Shown here one piece after another: positions 54,574 through 63,588 of a stretch of 64,000 nt of DNA. A program made the translations under genes and the position numbers. The notes under the pieces were generated by a model. That model was not told the origin of the DNA. It saw only the letters and a list, made by a program, of their open reading frames with translations, and did not search any database. The DNA lies in the NCBI RefSeq assembly GCF_019392335.1, contig NZ_JAHXRQ010000017.1, positions 48,245 to 112,244 of the forward strand. Direction: 5' to 3'. Origin of the DNA: Mameliella sp. CS4. Its GTDB lineage: Bacteria > Pseudomonadota > Alphaproteobacteria > Rhodobacterales > Rhodobacteraceae. Every line of letters starts with the position of its first letter. Position 1 is the stretch's first letter.

Positions 54574-55316
54574 TCTGCACTCCTGAGATAAGGGGTTGCG
54601 GCACGGGGCAGGCCGGCGCGGTACTGGATCACGGCCTCGGCAGCTTTCAGTCCGGCGATGACCGGGTTTACGATGGGCACGCCGGTGGCCCGTGCGAGCC
54701 GTTCCGGCAGGCCCGGGGTAAAGGAAAGGGCAAAGCAGCCCAGCACCAGCACATCGGCTCCTTGCGCCACGCAGGCGCGGGCGCGGTCGATGATCACGGG
54801 CAGGTGGGTTTCCGGATCTCGGTTGAGATCGGTCACCGAACAGCCCAACGTGACCTCAGAGAGGAAACTGCCCTCGACCCCAATGCCGCGAATGCGGCGG
54901 CGCAGGCCCGGCGGCGTTGGGTCAGAGGACAAGACAGAGAAACGCTCGCCCAGTTGCACCGCTGCCAGAATGCCGGCTTCACCCGGACCGATGACCGGCA
55001 GGCCGGAAACTTCTGTCAGCGCCTCGACGCCCGGATCGCTGAAGCAGCCGATCAGGACCGCCTCTAAGTTGGCGCCCGCCCATGTGGTGGCGGCGTCGCG
55101 CAGGGCTGGAAAGACCGCTGTGGCGTCGGCGGCGGATTCGATTGCCGCGGGTCCGGTGTCGGGTGAGGCGATTTCGACCTGCAGCGCGGGCGCCCATGCC
55201 TGCATCATCCGCTGCCTGCGCGCCACGACCTCGGGCCCCCGGGTCAGGTGCAGCGGGCTGGCAAGCTGATACAGGACGCGCGGGCGCGCGGGCAGGCTGT
55301 CCGACGGATCGGGCAT
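54570..55316 (-). CDS. Asp/Glu/hydantoin racemase family protein
   Basis: A 248-residue cofactor-independent racemase-fold protein. Both catalytic cysteines are in view: IGCFSDPGVEAL and VLGCFALSF. The group includes hydantoin and allantoin racemases and Asp/Glu racemases or maleate isomerases. Context (deacetylase/allantoinase-like, M20 hydrolase, ureidoglycine hydrolase-like cupin) points to a hydantoin or allantoin role. It follows the permease genes by 36 bases. Confidence 0.85.
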   Translation of the reverse strand: MPDPSDSLPARPRVLYQLASPLHLTRGPEVVARRQRMMQAWAPALQVEIASPDTGPAAIESAADATAVFPALRDAATTWAGANLEAVLIGCFSDPGVEALTEVSGLPVIGPGEAGILAAVQLGERFSVLSSDPTPPGLRRRIRGIGVEGSFLSEVTLGCSVTDLNRDPETHLPVIIDRARACVAQGADVLVLGCFALSFTPGLPERLARATGVPIVNPVIAGLKAAEAVIQYRAGLPRAATPYLRSAE

Positions 55317-55352
55317 CGGGTGAACTTTCTGTTGTGGCCGACTGAAACCGGG

Positions 55353-56165
55353 TCAGAAGGCGCGTTGCAGGCCGACGAGTTTCTGGACAATCGCCACGCC
55401 CAGGATCGACAGGAGGATCGACAGGGTGGCGGCGGCGGCCGCGGTGGGCTTGAACTCGTAGGTCAGGAAATCGAACAGGGCGAGCGGCAGCGTGTTGCCC
55501 CCCAGTGGCTTGAGCAGCAGCGAGATGGTGTAGAGATCGAAGCTGTTGATGAAGGCAAAGATGCCGCCCATCGCCAGTCCCGGCATCACCAATGGCAAGA
55601 TCACCAGGCGGAAGGTCTGCCACCCGGTCGCGCCCAGGCTGGCCGACGCCTCTTCCAGCGAGGCCGGCACCTGCCGCATGGCCGCAGCGATGGAGACATA
55701 GGCATAGGGGAAGGACATCAGGATGTGGCCCATCTGAAGGCCGACCACGGTCTTGCCCAGCTCGATCTTGTAGAGGAAGAACAGCAATCCCACGGCGGTC
55801 AGCAGTTCGGGCACCAGCAGCGGCAAGGTCATGCCCAGCTGGAACCAGCCCGACAACCGGCCAGAGAGGACCTGCCCCGCGAGCGCCGCCATCATGGCGA
55901 CGGTCATCGTGACCACGGCGGTGATCGCGCCGATGCGCAGCGACATCAGCAGCCCATCGACAAGGTCCCGCCGCTCGAAGAACTCGAAGTACCATTTCAG
56001 GGAAAGACCCTGTGGCGGGAAATCGATCAGCAACCCGCCGGTGAAGGACGCGCCGACGATCATCACCAGCGGGGCCATCAGAAAGACGTAGAGCAACACG
56101 ATCAGGGCGCCGAAGGCGATGTTCACAGGCCCCTGGTGGCTGAAGGCGGAGGTTGCACCACTCAT
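55353..56165 (-). CDS. ABC transporter permease, PotC-like
   Basis: Inner-membrane permease of 270 residues with six helices, of the spermidine/putrescine type binding-protein-dependent family. The EAA-type loop reads ASLEEASASLGATGWQTFRLVILPLVMPG. Start at 56165 gives MSGATSAFSHQGP and a four-base overlap with the upstream permease; the longer frame from 56270 crosses that gene. It is the last gene of the four-gene importer. Confidence 0.88.
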   Translation of the reverse strand: MSGATSAFSHQGPVNIAFGALIVLLYVFLMAPLVMIVGASFTGGLLIDFPPQGLSLKWYFEFFERRDLVDGLLMSLRIGAITAVVTMTVAMMAALAGQVLSGRLSGWFQLGMTLPLLVPELLTAVGLLFFLYKIELGKTVVGLQMGHILMSFPYAYVSIAAAMRQVPASLEEASASLGATGWQTFRLVILPLVMPGLAMGGIFAFINSFDLYTISLLLKPLGGNTLPLALFDFLTYEFKPTAAAAATLSILLSILGVAIVQKLVGLQRAF

Positions 56166-57016
56166 GCCTTGGACCTTTCCATCAGTTTTGCGGTCAGTGC
56201 GGTGAAGATCGCCACGACAACAACGGTCGAGAGCGAGAGCACAATCGCCAGGGCCGAGCCGAAGGGCCATTGGAAGGTGCCCGTCAGTTCCCCGATGATG
56301 AGCGTCGGCATATAGCTGACCATCTGCCCACCCAGCAGCGCAGGGGTCACGAAGGCGGCGACGGCCAGCACGTAGACAAGGATGACGCCGGGATAGATGC
56401 CCGGAAAGCTGAGCGGCAGGATGATGTCCCGGAACACGTCGCGGCGGGTGGCGCCCATCGCGGTCGACGCCTCGATCAGGGTGGGAGAGATGTTGCGCAG
56501 TGCATTGTTGATCGGCAGCACCATGAAGGGCACGAAGACGTGGACCAGTGCCAGGATCACCAGCCCCTGGGTGAACAGCAGCCGCAAAGGCCGCTCGATA
56601 ATGCCCAGGGCCATCAGTGTTTCATTCAGCGGTCCGTTGAGCGCGGCCACGATCATCCAGCCGAAATTGCGGACCAGCACGCCGGTCATCAGCGGCGATG
56701 CGATGCAGGCATAAAGGAAGACCGCCTTCATCCCCTTGGCTTTCGACATGTGCCAGGCGATCGGGTAGCTCACCAGAAGGCAGAGCACCGTCACCGTGGC
56801 CGCAGTCAACAAAGAGCGTAGAAGAACGCCCCAATAGTAGGTATCGCCGAAGATACGGAGGTAGTGCGCCAGGGTGTAATCCTCGCCGAAGGGATCTTTC
56901 GTTCCGGTCGTGCGAAAGCTCATCTCGGCCATGTTCGTGATCGGAAGGATCATGAACACGAAGATCAGCGCGATGGCCGGGATCGCCAAAAGCAGTCTCG
57001 GATTGGGCAGTCTCAT
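56162..57016 (-). CDS. ABC transporter permease, PotB-like
   Basis: Inner-membrane permease of 284 residues with six helices. MRLPNPRLLLAIPAIALIFV opens the first helix. The cytoplasmic EAA loop reads LIEASTAMGATRRDVFRDIILPLSFPG. It partners the next permease and overlaps both neighbouring genes by four bases. Confidence 0.88.
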   Translation of the reverse strand: MRLPNPRLLLAIPAIALIFVFMILPITNMAEMSFRTTGTKDPFGEDYTLAHYLRIFGDTYYWGVLLRSLLTAATVTVLCLLVSYPIAWHMSKAKGMKAVFLYACIASPLMTGVLVRNFGWMIVAALNGPLNETLMALGIIERPLRLLFTQGLVILALVHVFVPFMVLPINNALRNISPTLIEASTAMGATRRDVFRDIILPLSFPGIYPGVILVYVLAVAAFVTPALLGGQMVSYMPTLIIGELTGTFQWPFGSALAIVLSLSTVVVVAIFTALTAKLMERSKA

Positions 57017-58077
57017 GGCGCGACCTCGGGCATCAGCCAGGCGTGGCTGCGGTCGATTGCAATGCCGACCGTGTCCCCCTTGGTGACAGGCGTGTTGGGT
57101 TCTGCCGACAGTTTCAGGACGCTGTCATCGGGCAGGGTGATCTCGCAGTGCAGCGCGGACCCAAGGAACGCCGATTTTGTCACAATGCCCCGGAAGGTGC
57201 CTGCCTCGGGCGCGGTCAGCTCCAGCGCCTCGGGCCGCAACAACAGCTCGGCCGGAGCGCCAGCGGCAATCCCGGGCACGCCGTCAAGGTCCAGTGTCGT
57301 GCCCGCCGCAGCGATGGAATAGTGTCCTTCGCCGTGTGGCGTGACATCGGTGCAAGGAAGGAAATTCGCTTCGCCAGTGAAATCGGCGACATAGCGTTCC
57401 GTCGGTTTCTGGTAGATCTCGCGCGGCGTGGCGAATTGCGCCACGCGCCCCGCTTTCATCACCGCCACCATGTCCGACATGGCCATGGCCTCGGATTGGT
57501 CGTGGGTGACGTAGAATGCCGTGATGCCCGATTGCTGTTGCAGGTCGCGGATCAGCCAGCGGACCTCGTCGCGCAGCCGGGCGTCAAGGTTGGCCAGAGG
57601 TTCGTCCAGAAGCAGCAGTTTGGGTTTCAGAACCAGTGCGCGGGCCAGGGCCACACGCTGCTGTTGCCCACCTGAAACTTCGCGTGGGAGACGGTCCCCC
57701 AGACCGCCAAGGCGAACGAGATCCATCACTTCGTTGACGCGGGTGGTCAACTCGGACTTCGACACCTTCTGGAGCTTGAGTCCGTAGCCGATATTCTCGG
57801 CTACGGTCATATGTGGAAACAGGGCGTAGTTCTGAAAGACCACGCCGAAACCGCGACGGTTGGCAGGGGTGGAGAGGATGGACACCCCCTCGACGGTTAT
57901 TTCCCCGCCGTTGGGTTCGAGGAAACCGGCCAAGCACCGAAGCGTGGTGCTCTTGCCGCACCCGGAGGGCCCCAACAGCGTCACCAACTGGCCGGATTCG
58001 GCCTTGAGTGACACGCCATCGAGCGCAAGAAAATTGTGGTACCGCTTGCGCAGATCCCTGACTTCAACCGTCGCCAT
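57013..58077 (-). CDS. ABC transporter ATP-binding protein, PotA-like
   Basis: A 354-residue importer ATPase. Walker A is GPSGCGKST (residues about 36-44), the signature is VSGGQQQRVALARAL (about 135-150), Walker B LLLDEPLANLD, and the switch His is in FYVTHDQSEAM. The C-terminal ~110 residues form a TOBE domain (ARAGRVAQFATPREIY-like hinge before it). It sits three bases from the binding-protein gene and overlaps the permease. Confidence 0.9.
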   Translation of the reverse strand: MATVEVRDLRKRYHNFLALDGVSLKAESGQLVTLLGPSGCGKSTTLRCLAGFLEPNGGEITVEGVSILSTPANRRGFGVVFQNYALFPHMTVAENIGYGLKLQKVSKSELTTRVNEVMDLVRLGGLGDRLPREVSGGQQQRVALARALVLKPKLLLLDEPLANLDARLRDEVRWLIRDLQQQSGITAFYVTHDQSEAMAMSDMVAVMKAGRVAQFATPREIYQKPTERYVADFTGEANFLPCTDVTPHGEGHYSIAAAGTTLDLDGVPGIAAGAPAELLLRPEALELTAPEAGTFRGIVTKSAFLGSALHCEITLPDDSVLKLSAEPNTPVTKGDTVGIAIDRSHAWLMPEVAP

Positions 58078-58080
58078 AGT

Positions 58081-59112
58081 TCAGATGGTCCGTTCCCAGA
58101 GGTCGTTCAAGCTCGGCATGATGGCCAGAGTTTCGTCCCAGTCAAACCGGATCGCCTGGCTGACCACTTCAGGTTGCAGCGGCCATTTCTGCAGGTCCTC
58201 GGGCAGTTCCACCGTCTTGTTGGTCGGCGCAATCAGCCAGTTCTCTGCCATCCAGAGCTGGATTTCGGGCGACAGGACGAAGTTGATATAGTCGAAGCCC
58301 AATTGCTTGTCCGGGTGGTTCTTGAAGACCGAGAAGGAGTGATCGAAGACCAGCATGCCTTCTTCCGGCACGACGTAGTCGATCGGCACGCCCTGTTCCT
58401 GCATGGTCTTGACCTCGCCCAGGTCGATCGGTGCGACGGAGATCTGCCCCTGGGTGAGCAAGGGGGTCAGCTGGGCCGAGTAGCCGATCTGCGGGAAGGG
58501 TGCGAGCTCTTTGAACTTTGCCACGGCGGTTTCGACGTCGTCACGCCCCGAGCCGAAGTGCTCGCCCGCCCACATGGCCATCATGGTCGCGGCGGAGTTG
58601 GTGATCTTGTACAGACCCAGCTGTCCCTTGAAGCGGTCGTCCCAGAGGTCTGCCCAGCCCTTCGGCGGCTCGGACACCAGGTCGGTGCGGTAGGCGATGA
58701 CCAGCGGGGCCAGCATACCGGTGACGGCGGTATTGCCTTTCAGGATCGCCGGTTCGATCACATCGGCCATGTTCGGCACGTTTTTCGGGGTCAACTCGGC
58801 GAAATACCCGTCATTGCGGATCATCGCCGTGTATTTCTCATTCAGCATGACAGCGGGGAAAGGCGGATTCTCGGGGCCGGCCGCGCGGAAGCCCGAGATC
58901 CAGGCCATCCCGAGACCGATGTCCAGGTCGAAGTCGCGGCCGATCTGTTCCGAGAATTTCGGCATCACATGTTGGCGCCAGTCGTGTTCCCAGCGGCCGC
59001 CGAACATGTTGACGATAAATGTGTCGGACTGCGCAAGCGCGGGCAGGCCTACGGCGCCGAGAGCGGCGGCACCGGCGGAGGTCTTGAGAAAGTTTCGGCG
59101 GGAAAGTGTCAT
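58081..59112 (-). CDS. Extracellular solute-binding protein, Tat-exported
   Basis: Periplasmic ligand-binding protein of 343 residues. The N-terminus has SRRNFLKTSAGAAALGAVG, a Tat motif and hydrophobic core, with cleavage after PALAQ. The mature protein resembles the spermidine/putrescine group, with FSVFKNHPDKQLGFDYINFV near the end. Ligand not known. Start at 59112 is the first Met before the Tat motif. First gene of the nine-gene minus-strand run. Confidence 0.9.
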   Translation of the reverse strand: MTLSRRNFLKTSAGAAALGAVGLPALAQSDTFIVNMFGGRWEHDWRQHVMPKFSEQIGRDFDLDIGLGMAWISGFRAAGPENPPFPAVMLNEKYTAMIRNDGYFAELTPKNVPNMADVIEPAILKGNTAVTGMLAPLVIAYRTDLVSEPPKGWADLWDDRFKGQLGLYKITNSAATMMAMWAGEHFGSGRDDVETAVAKFKELAPFPQIGYSAQLTPLLTQGQISVAPIDLGEVKTMQEQGVPIDYVVPEEGMLVFDHSFSVFKNHPDKQLGFDYINFVLSPEIQLWMAENWLIAPTNKTVELPEDLQKWPLQPEVVSQAIRFDWDETLAIMPSLNDLWERTI

Positions 59113-59224
59113 TCTATGTCTCCTGTTGGATTTCACGTTTATTCTAGATTGCGGGGCTGCCGGGGGAGGAGCCAGCATACCCCTTGGGACCCGCCCCTGG
59201 TGAGGGCGGGATCACGGTGAGCGG

Positions 59225-60871
59225 CTACATCTCGATTTTCTCCGGATCGAGCCGCAGGTCGATCAACATGGGGCCGGTCCGTGTCGCGATGGCGGCGCAG
59301 GCCGCATTCAGGCTGTCCGGATCTTCGACCCGGAACGCATTTAACCCCAGGGCTGTTGCGGTGCCCGCAAAATCTATCCTGGCGATCATCGAGAGGCCGG
59401 GATTCATCTTTCTGTTGGTGAACTGGACATGCTCTGCGCCATAGCTGCCGTCGTTACAGATGATCACGACGAGGTCGACGTTTTCCTGCACCGCGGTGAT
59501 CAATTCGCTGAGACCCGAAAGCGCGAAGCCTCCGTCGCCGGCAACAAGAACGGTGGGCCGATCATCTATCGCTGTCGCGGCCCCGATGGCCTGACCCAGG
59601 GCGCAGCCGATCGCCCCAAAGTGCGAGGTAAACACAAGGTCCTGCGGACGCGTGACCGGCATGTTGCGCCATGCGGTGGTGACAAAACGCCCAAGGTCCG
59701 CCACCAGAATGCGGTCCTGTGGCAATGCCTGGTGCAGGCGGCGCAGGGCCGGACCCAAATCAAAGGTGCCCTGTGCAGTGACAGAGGGCGTGGGAAGACG
59801 GGCAAAGGCCTCAGCTTCGGCTGTCAGCCGGGCCGCAAGATCGGCGTCACAGGCGCCCGATCCCGGGATCTCGGCCATGTCGAGCAACTCGGTCATGGCA
59901 TGGGCCGTGCCGGCGATGTCACCGATCAGGCGCAATGTCGGGTCATCCAGCCGCGGGTTTTCTTCGGCATCGGCAAGAACCTGAACAACGCGCTTGCCCT
60001 TGGTGTAGGCACGTTCTTCCGTCGTGTGCTTGCTCAGGCTCGCGCCAAAGGCGAGGATGCAGTCCGACTGCATGATGACATCGGTTGCGGTCGGGTGGCT
60101 CAGGCCGCCGCAGATGCCCAAGTCGAAAGGTGCGCCTCGGAATAGCCCCTGAGCTTTCAGCGTGGTCGCCACCGGGGCCTCGATCCGCGCGGCCAGTTTC
60201 AGCAAAGCGGCGCGGGACTCTGGAGCGATGGCGCCACGGCCGGCCAGGATCAGCGGGCGGCGCGCCGAAGCGAGCATGCCAGCCGCGTCTTCCAGCGCCT
60301 GACCCGAGGCGGGGGCGGTGGTAATATCGGGAACGGGTGTCACATTCCCGCTGTCCGGTACGTCCTCCCATTGCAGGTCTACCCGCATGTTGAAGACGAC
60401 CGGGCACCGGCGATGCGCGGCGATCCGAAACGCGCGGTCGAGGTCATGTATTGCGGTCTCCGGGCGGCGCATCTCGACGAACACGGCCCCCGTGGCCGCG
60501 ACCACCTCGCGCTGATCTATTTTCTGAAGGTGCTGGACATCGCCCGGAGGTGTGTCGCCGCAAAGGACCACAAGGGGGATCCCGCCGCGCGCGGCCTCGG
60601 CCAATGCGGTGGATACATTTGTAAGGGCCGGGCCGTGGGTGATGGTGGCGACCCCGGTGCGCCCGGTGGTCTGGGCAAACCCGATGGCGGCCAGAACCGC
60701 GTTCCCTTCATGGGTGCAAGGCACGTAGCGCCCCAGTCTCGCATCGACATATGAGTCCACCATGAACAGGTTCGCATCTCCGACAAGGCCGTAGACATGG
60801 GTCACTCCGTGACCCGAAATGGCCTGCGCGAGACGCTGATGCAGCTTCATGGTTTGGACTGTGTCTTTCAT
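59225..60871 (-). CDS. Thiamine-diphosphate-dependent enzyme (acetolactate synthase-like)
   Basis: A 548-residue ThDP enzyme of the acetolactate synthase/benzoylformate decarboxylase fold. The catalytic Glu is present at about residue 55 in PCTHEGNAVLAAIG, so it is not glyoxylate carboligase, which has Val there. The ThDP/Mg motif is GDGGFALSGLSELI and ICNDGSYG (about residues 440-480). The first domain, central FAD-like domain and third domain are all present. Substrate unknown. It lies 112 bases upstream of the binding-protein gene and is divergent from an AraC gene. Confidence 0.85.
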   Translation of the reverse strand: MKDTVQTMKLHQRLAQAISGHGVTHVYGLVGDANLFMVDSYVDARLGRYVPCTHEGNAVLAAIGFAQTTGRTGVATITHGPALTNVSTALAEAARGGIPLVVLCGDTPPGDVQHLQKIDQREVVAATGAVFVEMRRPETAIHDLDRAFRIAAHRRCPVVFNMRVDLQWEDVPDSGNVTPVPDITTAPASGQALEDAAGMLASARRPLILAGRGAIAPESRAALLKLAARIEAPVATTLKAQGLFRGAPFDLGICGGLSHPTATDVIMQSDCILAFGASLSKHTTEERAYTKGKRVVQVLADAEENPRLDDPTLRLIGDIAGTAHAMTELLDMAEIPGSGACDADLAARLTAEAEAFARLPTPSVTAQGTFDLGPALRRLHQALPQDRILVADLGRFVTTAWRNMPVTRPQDLVFTSHFGAIGCALGQAIGAATAIDDRPTVLVAGDGGFALSGLSELITAVQENVDLVVIICNDGSYGAEHVQFTNRKMNPGLSMIARIDFAGTATALGLNAFRVEDPDSLNAACAAIATRTGPMLIDLRLDPEKIEM

Positions 60872-61507
60872 GATGTGCCGTTCGAAGTTGCCGTCTGATA
60901 GCCGTTACTATACTTGCCCGGTTTGGTGAAAAAAGATCATTATTGGAATGAATAAGGTTCCATAAAGTGTTTACTCCTGTCCTGTAGTGCCGTCGGTTTC
61001 TTCTGTTCCCGAGCAGAAGAGTGCGAGGAAATTCCATGCCAGGGGGGGCAGTTCGCGAGCGGCCGCGAGGCATGGAGCGACCGTGACGACATGCACGGAC
61101 GCTTGCGTCAAATGGGGGCAAATCAGTGCCTTGCTGCCGGGGCTGCGGGCCTGCAACTTCTTGCAGGTGGTGACACTGAACAGGCGCCGGTACACCGCAT
61201 GACAGGGCAGTGTGCCGGTGCCCATTTGCGTCGCAGGAATGGCCTCGGGTCTTGGGGCCCGTGGACGTCCCGGGGGTTGCTCGGTCCTCAAAGGGGATGC
61301 CTCGGGGCGCCGACACGGTCCAGGGGGCAATCCTGCCGCGAGTGTCTTCAGGCCTGCCACCTGCGGTCCCCCCTTCGCGTCGTCGAGGTCTGGCCCCTAC
61401 CGGACCCTTCCCTCTGACCTCCGCGGGCAGACCCTTCGGCACTTTTCCCAGGCATTGAAACGCGTTAGCTCTGTTTCCGTTATGGAAGATGTCGGAACAG
61501 GGTTGCT
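60872..61507. other. Long intergenic region between the ThDP enzyme and the AraC gene
   Basis: A 636-base gap. The side near the ThDP gene (60890-60975) is AT-rich and likely holds its promoter. The rest is GC-rich and gives long open frames in several phases, none with a recognised domain. A minus-strand frame around 61000-61250 is unusually protein-like but unsupported. A decayed gene or a control RNA are both possible. Confidence 0.45.
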
Positions 61508-62452
61508 ATGATGAGTAATGGGCGGGTATCGCCGATCGAACTGTACCTCGGGAATGGCCGGGCGCATAACGTCGTTCGGCGTCATGGCGGTGCCGTCGAA
61601 ATGACCTGGCAAAGGAGCCCCGGCACGGACGGAAGTGGCGTCAGTTGGAGCCTGTCGCAGTTCCGGACATCGGGACCGGACAGTGTCGAGGTCACAAGTT
61701 CGCGCAATACGGGTTTCGTGTTCACGCAGGTCGTTCTCAAGGGTGGTTTCGAGGCAGAGCTGGCCTGCGGTCGGCGCTACCTGGACACCGCGCCAGGGTT
61801 GATCCGGCCCAGTGTTTCAGGCGCGCTGTATCGCTTCGGGGCTGCAGACAACGCGATCTTTGGCACACTGGCCTCGCTGGAGACGGTGAAGGACTGGTTC
61901 GGCGGCCCGGTCCCCAAGGGGGTTCGGCCCTTGCTCGAGGGCGGAAGCCGCACCTACCACCGCGCGCGGGCCTTGCCGGTGCACCTGCGTGAGGCATTGA
62001 TGACGGCCCTGTCGAGCAACTCGCCGCTGGGGCGCCGCATGGTGAGCGCCGCCGCCCAGCAGATCCTGGGATTCCACCTGCAAAGCCTTTGCGAGGACGG
62101 CGTGCCGCGCGTGACGCCCCTGGCTGGCAGCCTTGCCCGCGACGCGCATGCGCTTTTGCAGGAGTGCCCGGAGGATCCGCCCTCGCTCGCCGATATCGCC
62201 CGCCAGTTCGGGGTCTCGCCACGCCGGCTGGATCGGGCCTACCGCGCCGAGTTCGGCACCAGCTTTAACCGGTCGCTGCAACAGGTTCGTTTCGCCGCAA
62301 TCTGTTCCGCCCTGCAAGAGGGGATGCCGATCAAGGTCGTGGCGCACAGGTTCGGCTATTCCAGTGTCAGCAACTTCTCATCGGCCTTCCGTCGCCGGAC
62401 GGGACTGCCGCCGCGCCAATGGCTTGAACGACAAGCGGCCCCCTGGTCCTGA
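61508..62452 (+). CDS. AraC family transcriptional regulator
   Basis: A 314-residue regulator. The C-terminal ~100 residues have two helix-turn-helix motifs, SLADIARQFGVSPRRLDRAY and MPIKVVAHRFGYSSVSNFSS, followed by AFRRRTGLPPRQW, typical for AraC. The N-terminal ~200 residues lack a recognised ligand domain. Its position divergent from the ThDP gene suggests it controls the transport/catabolic cluster; that is inference. Confidence 0.9.
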   Translation: MMSNGRVSPIELYLGNGRAHNVVRRHGGAVEMTWQRSPGTDGSGVSWSLSQFRTSGPDSVEVTSSRNTGFVFTQVVLKGGFEAELACGRRYLDTAPGLIRPSVSGALYRFGAADNAIFGTLASLETVKDWFGGPVPKGVRPLLEGGSRTYHRARALPVHLREALMTALSSNSPLGRRMVSAAAQQILGFHLQSLCEDGVPRVTPLAGSLARDAHALLQECPEDPPSLADIARQFGVSPRRLDRAYRAEFGTSFNRSLQQVRFAAICSALQEGMPIKVVAHRFGYSSVSNFSSAFRRRTGLPPRQWLERQAAPWS

Positions 62453-62658
62453 CCGGGTCAGAGGGGCGGACGCGCAGGTCATTCGCAAACAATCTCTGCA
62501 GGAAATCAACAAAGAAGCCAGTGGGGGGCCGGATCGGTCCCCCGTAGGGTCCCGCGTGCGGAGTTTCTCCGCGCCGGGCGCGGTGGCCGGATCAGCCCCC
62601 CGTTGTCGGTACACCGCGCCCGGTTGAGCACAATCACAGCAAAGGAGAACGATACCCT

Positions 62659-63588
62659 ATGCCGACATCTTATGAGTTCGGAAGTTCGGTTGGTTCGGAT
62701 GGCACTAGCGGCAGTTGGTTCGACACCGCGGGGACAGTCACCGCCGTGGTGGATGATGGCAGTATTCTGCCCGGAGACGAAGTAACGCTCTCGGGGTTTG
62801 AAGATTTCACAATGGTGGACGGCGGTGTGTCCGGCGGGACCGGCTATTTCCTTGGGAACGGAACGTTTGATGGTGTGACCGGCTATGTTTTCGGCAGTGC
62901 CGACACCGTGGCCGGCAACACGGCTTTCTTCGTGGTCTTTGACGCCCCCGACGGCGCCCAGTTCGGTACAGCCATGGGGGTCAATGAATACGCGGATGAC
63001 CCTTCGTCCCAGGTGCTGGGAAGCGATACGGCCTGCTTTGCCTCCGGTACGCTGATCGCCACACCCGATGGTGAGCGTAAGGTCGAGGCGCTCAAGATCG
63101 GCGATCTCATCACGACGGTGGACGGTCGGGCCGTTCCTGTCCGGTGGATAGGGCGGCAGACGGTGCACAAGGCCTTTGCCTCGGCCCGCGTCCAGCCTGT
63201 ACGGATCGCCGCCGGGGCGCTCGGGCGCGGGGCACCCTGCAAAGATCTTGTGCTGACCTCCGATCATGCGCTCATCCTGGATGGCGTGGCGATCAATGCC
63301 GGGGCACTGGTGAACGGGACGACCATCCAAGTCGTGCCGATGGAGCAGCAGCCGGAGCGTGTCACCTATTACCATGTCGAAACCGAAGCGCATGACGTCA
63401 TCCTGGCAAACGGCTTGCCTGCCGAGACCTACGTGGACTTTGTCCGGCGCCAGGCCTTCGACAACTATCAGGACTACGTGGCGCTCTATGGTGAAGAGCG
63501 CAGCATCCCCGCGATGCCGCTGCCGCGTGCGTCCTCGGCCCGATTGATTCCCTGCGCGTTGCGCAGCCACCTGGGCCTGGACGGTTAG
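62659..63588 (+). CDS. Hint-domain protein, long form
   Basis: A 309-residue protein. The N-terminal ~125 residues are Gly/Asp-rich beta sequence. Then comes the Hint domain: ACFASGTLIATPDGERKVEA with the nucleophile Cys at about residue 131, LVLTSDHALILDG in the middle, and HVETEAHDVILANGLPAETY at its C-terminal block. A short C-terminal tail follows. These proteins are often secreted in Rhodobacteraceae; no signal peptide is evident here. AAAGGAGAAC lies before the start. Confidence 0.87.
   Translation: MPTSYEFGSSVGSDGTSGSWFDTAGTVTAVVDDGSILPGDEVTLSGFEDFTMVDGGVSGGTGYFLGNGTFDGVTGYVFGSADTVAGNTAFFVVFDAPDGAQFGTAMGVNEYADDPSSQVLGSDTACFASGTLIATPDGERKVEALKIGDLITTVDGRAVPVRWIGRQTVHKAFASARVQPVRIAAGALGRGAPCKDLVLTSDHALILDGVAINAGALVNGTTIQVVPMEQQPERVTYYHVETEAHDVILANGLPAETYVDFVRRQAFDNYQDYVALYGEERSIPAMPLPRASSARLIPCALRSHLGLDG

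Noticed and set aside
59186..59211. Hairpin CCCGCCC/GGGCGGG between the ThDP gene and the binding-protein gene
   Set aside because: No T-run follows on either strand, so I do not call a terminator; an RNA role remains possible.
59225..60871. Glyoxylate carboligase assignment for the ThDP enzyme, which would complete an allantoin pathway
   Set aside because: The catalytic Glu is present (THEG), while glyoxylate carboligase has a hydrophobic residue there.
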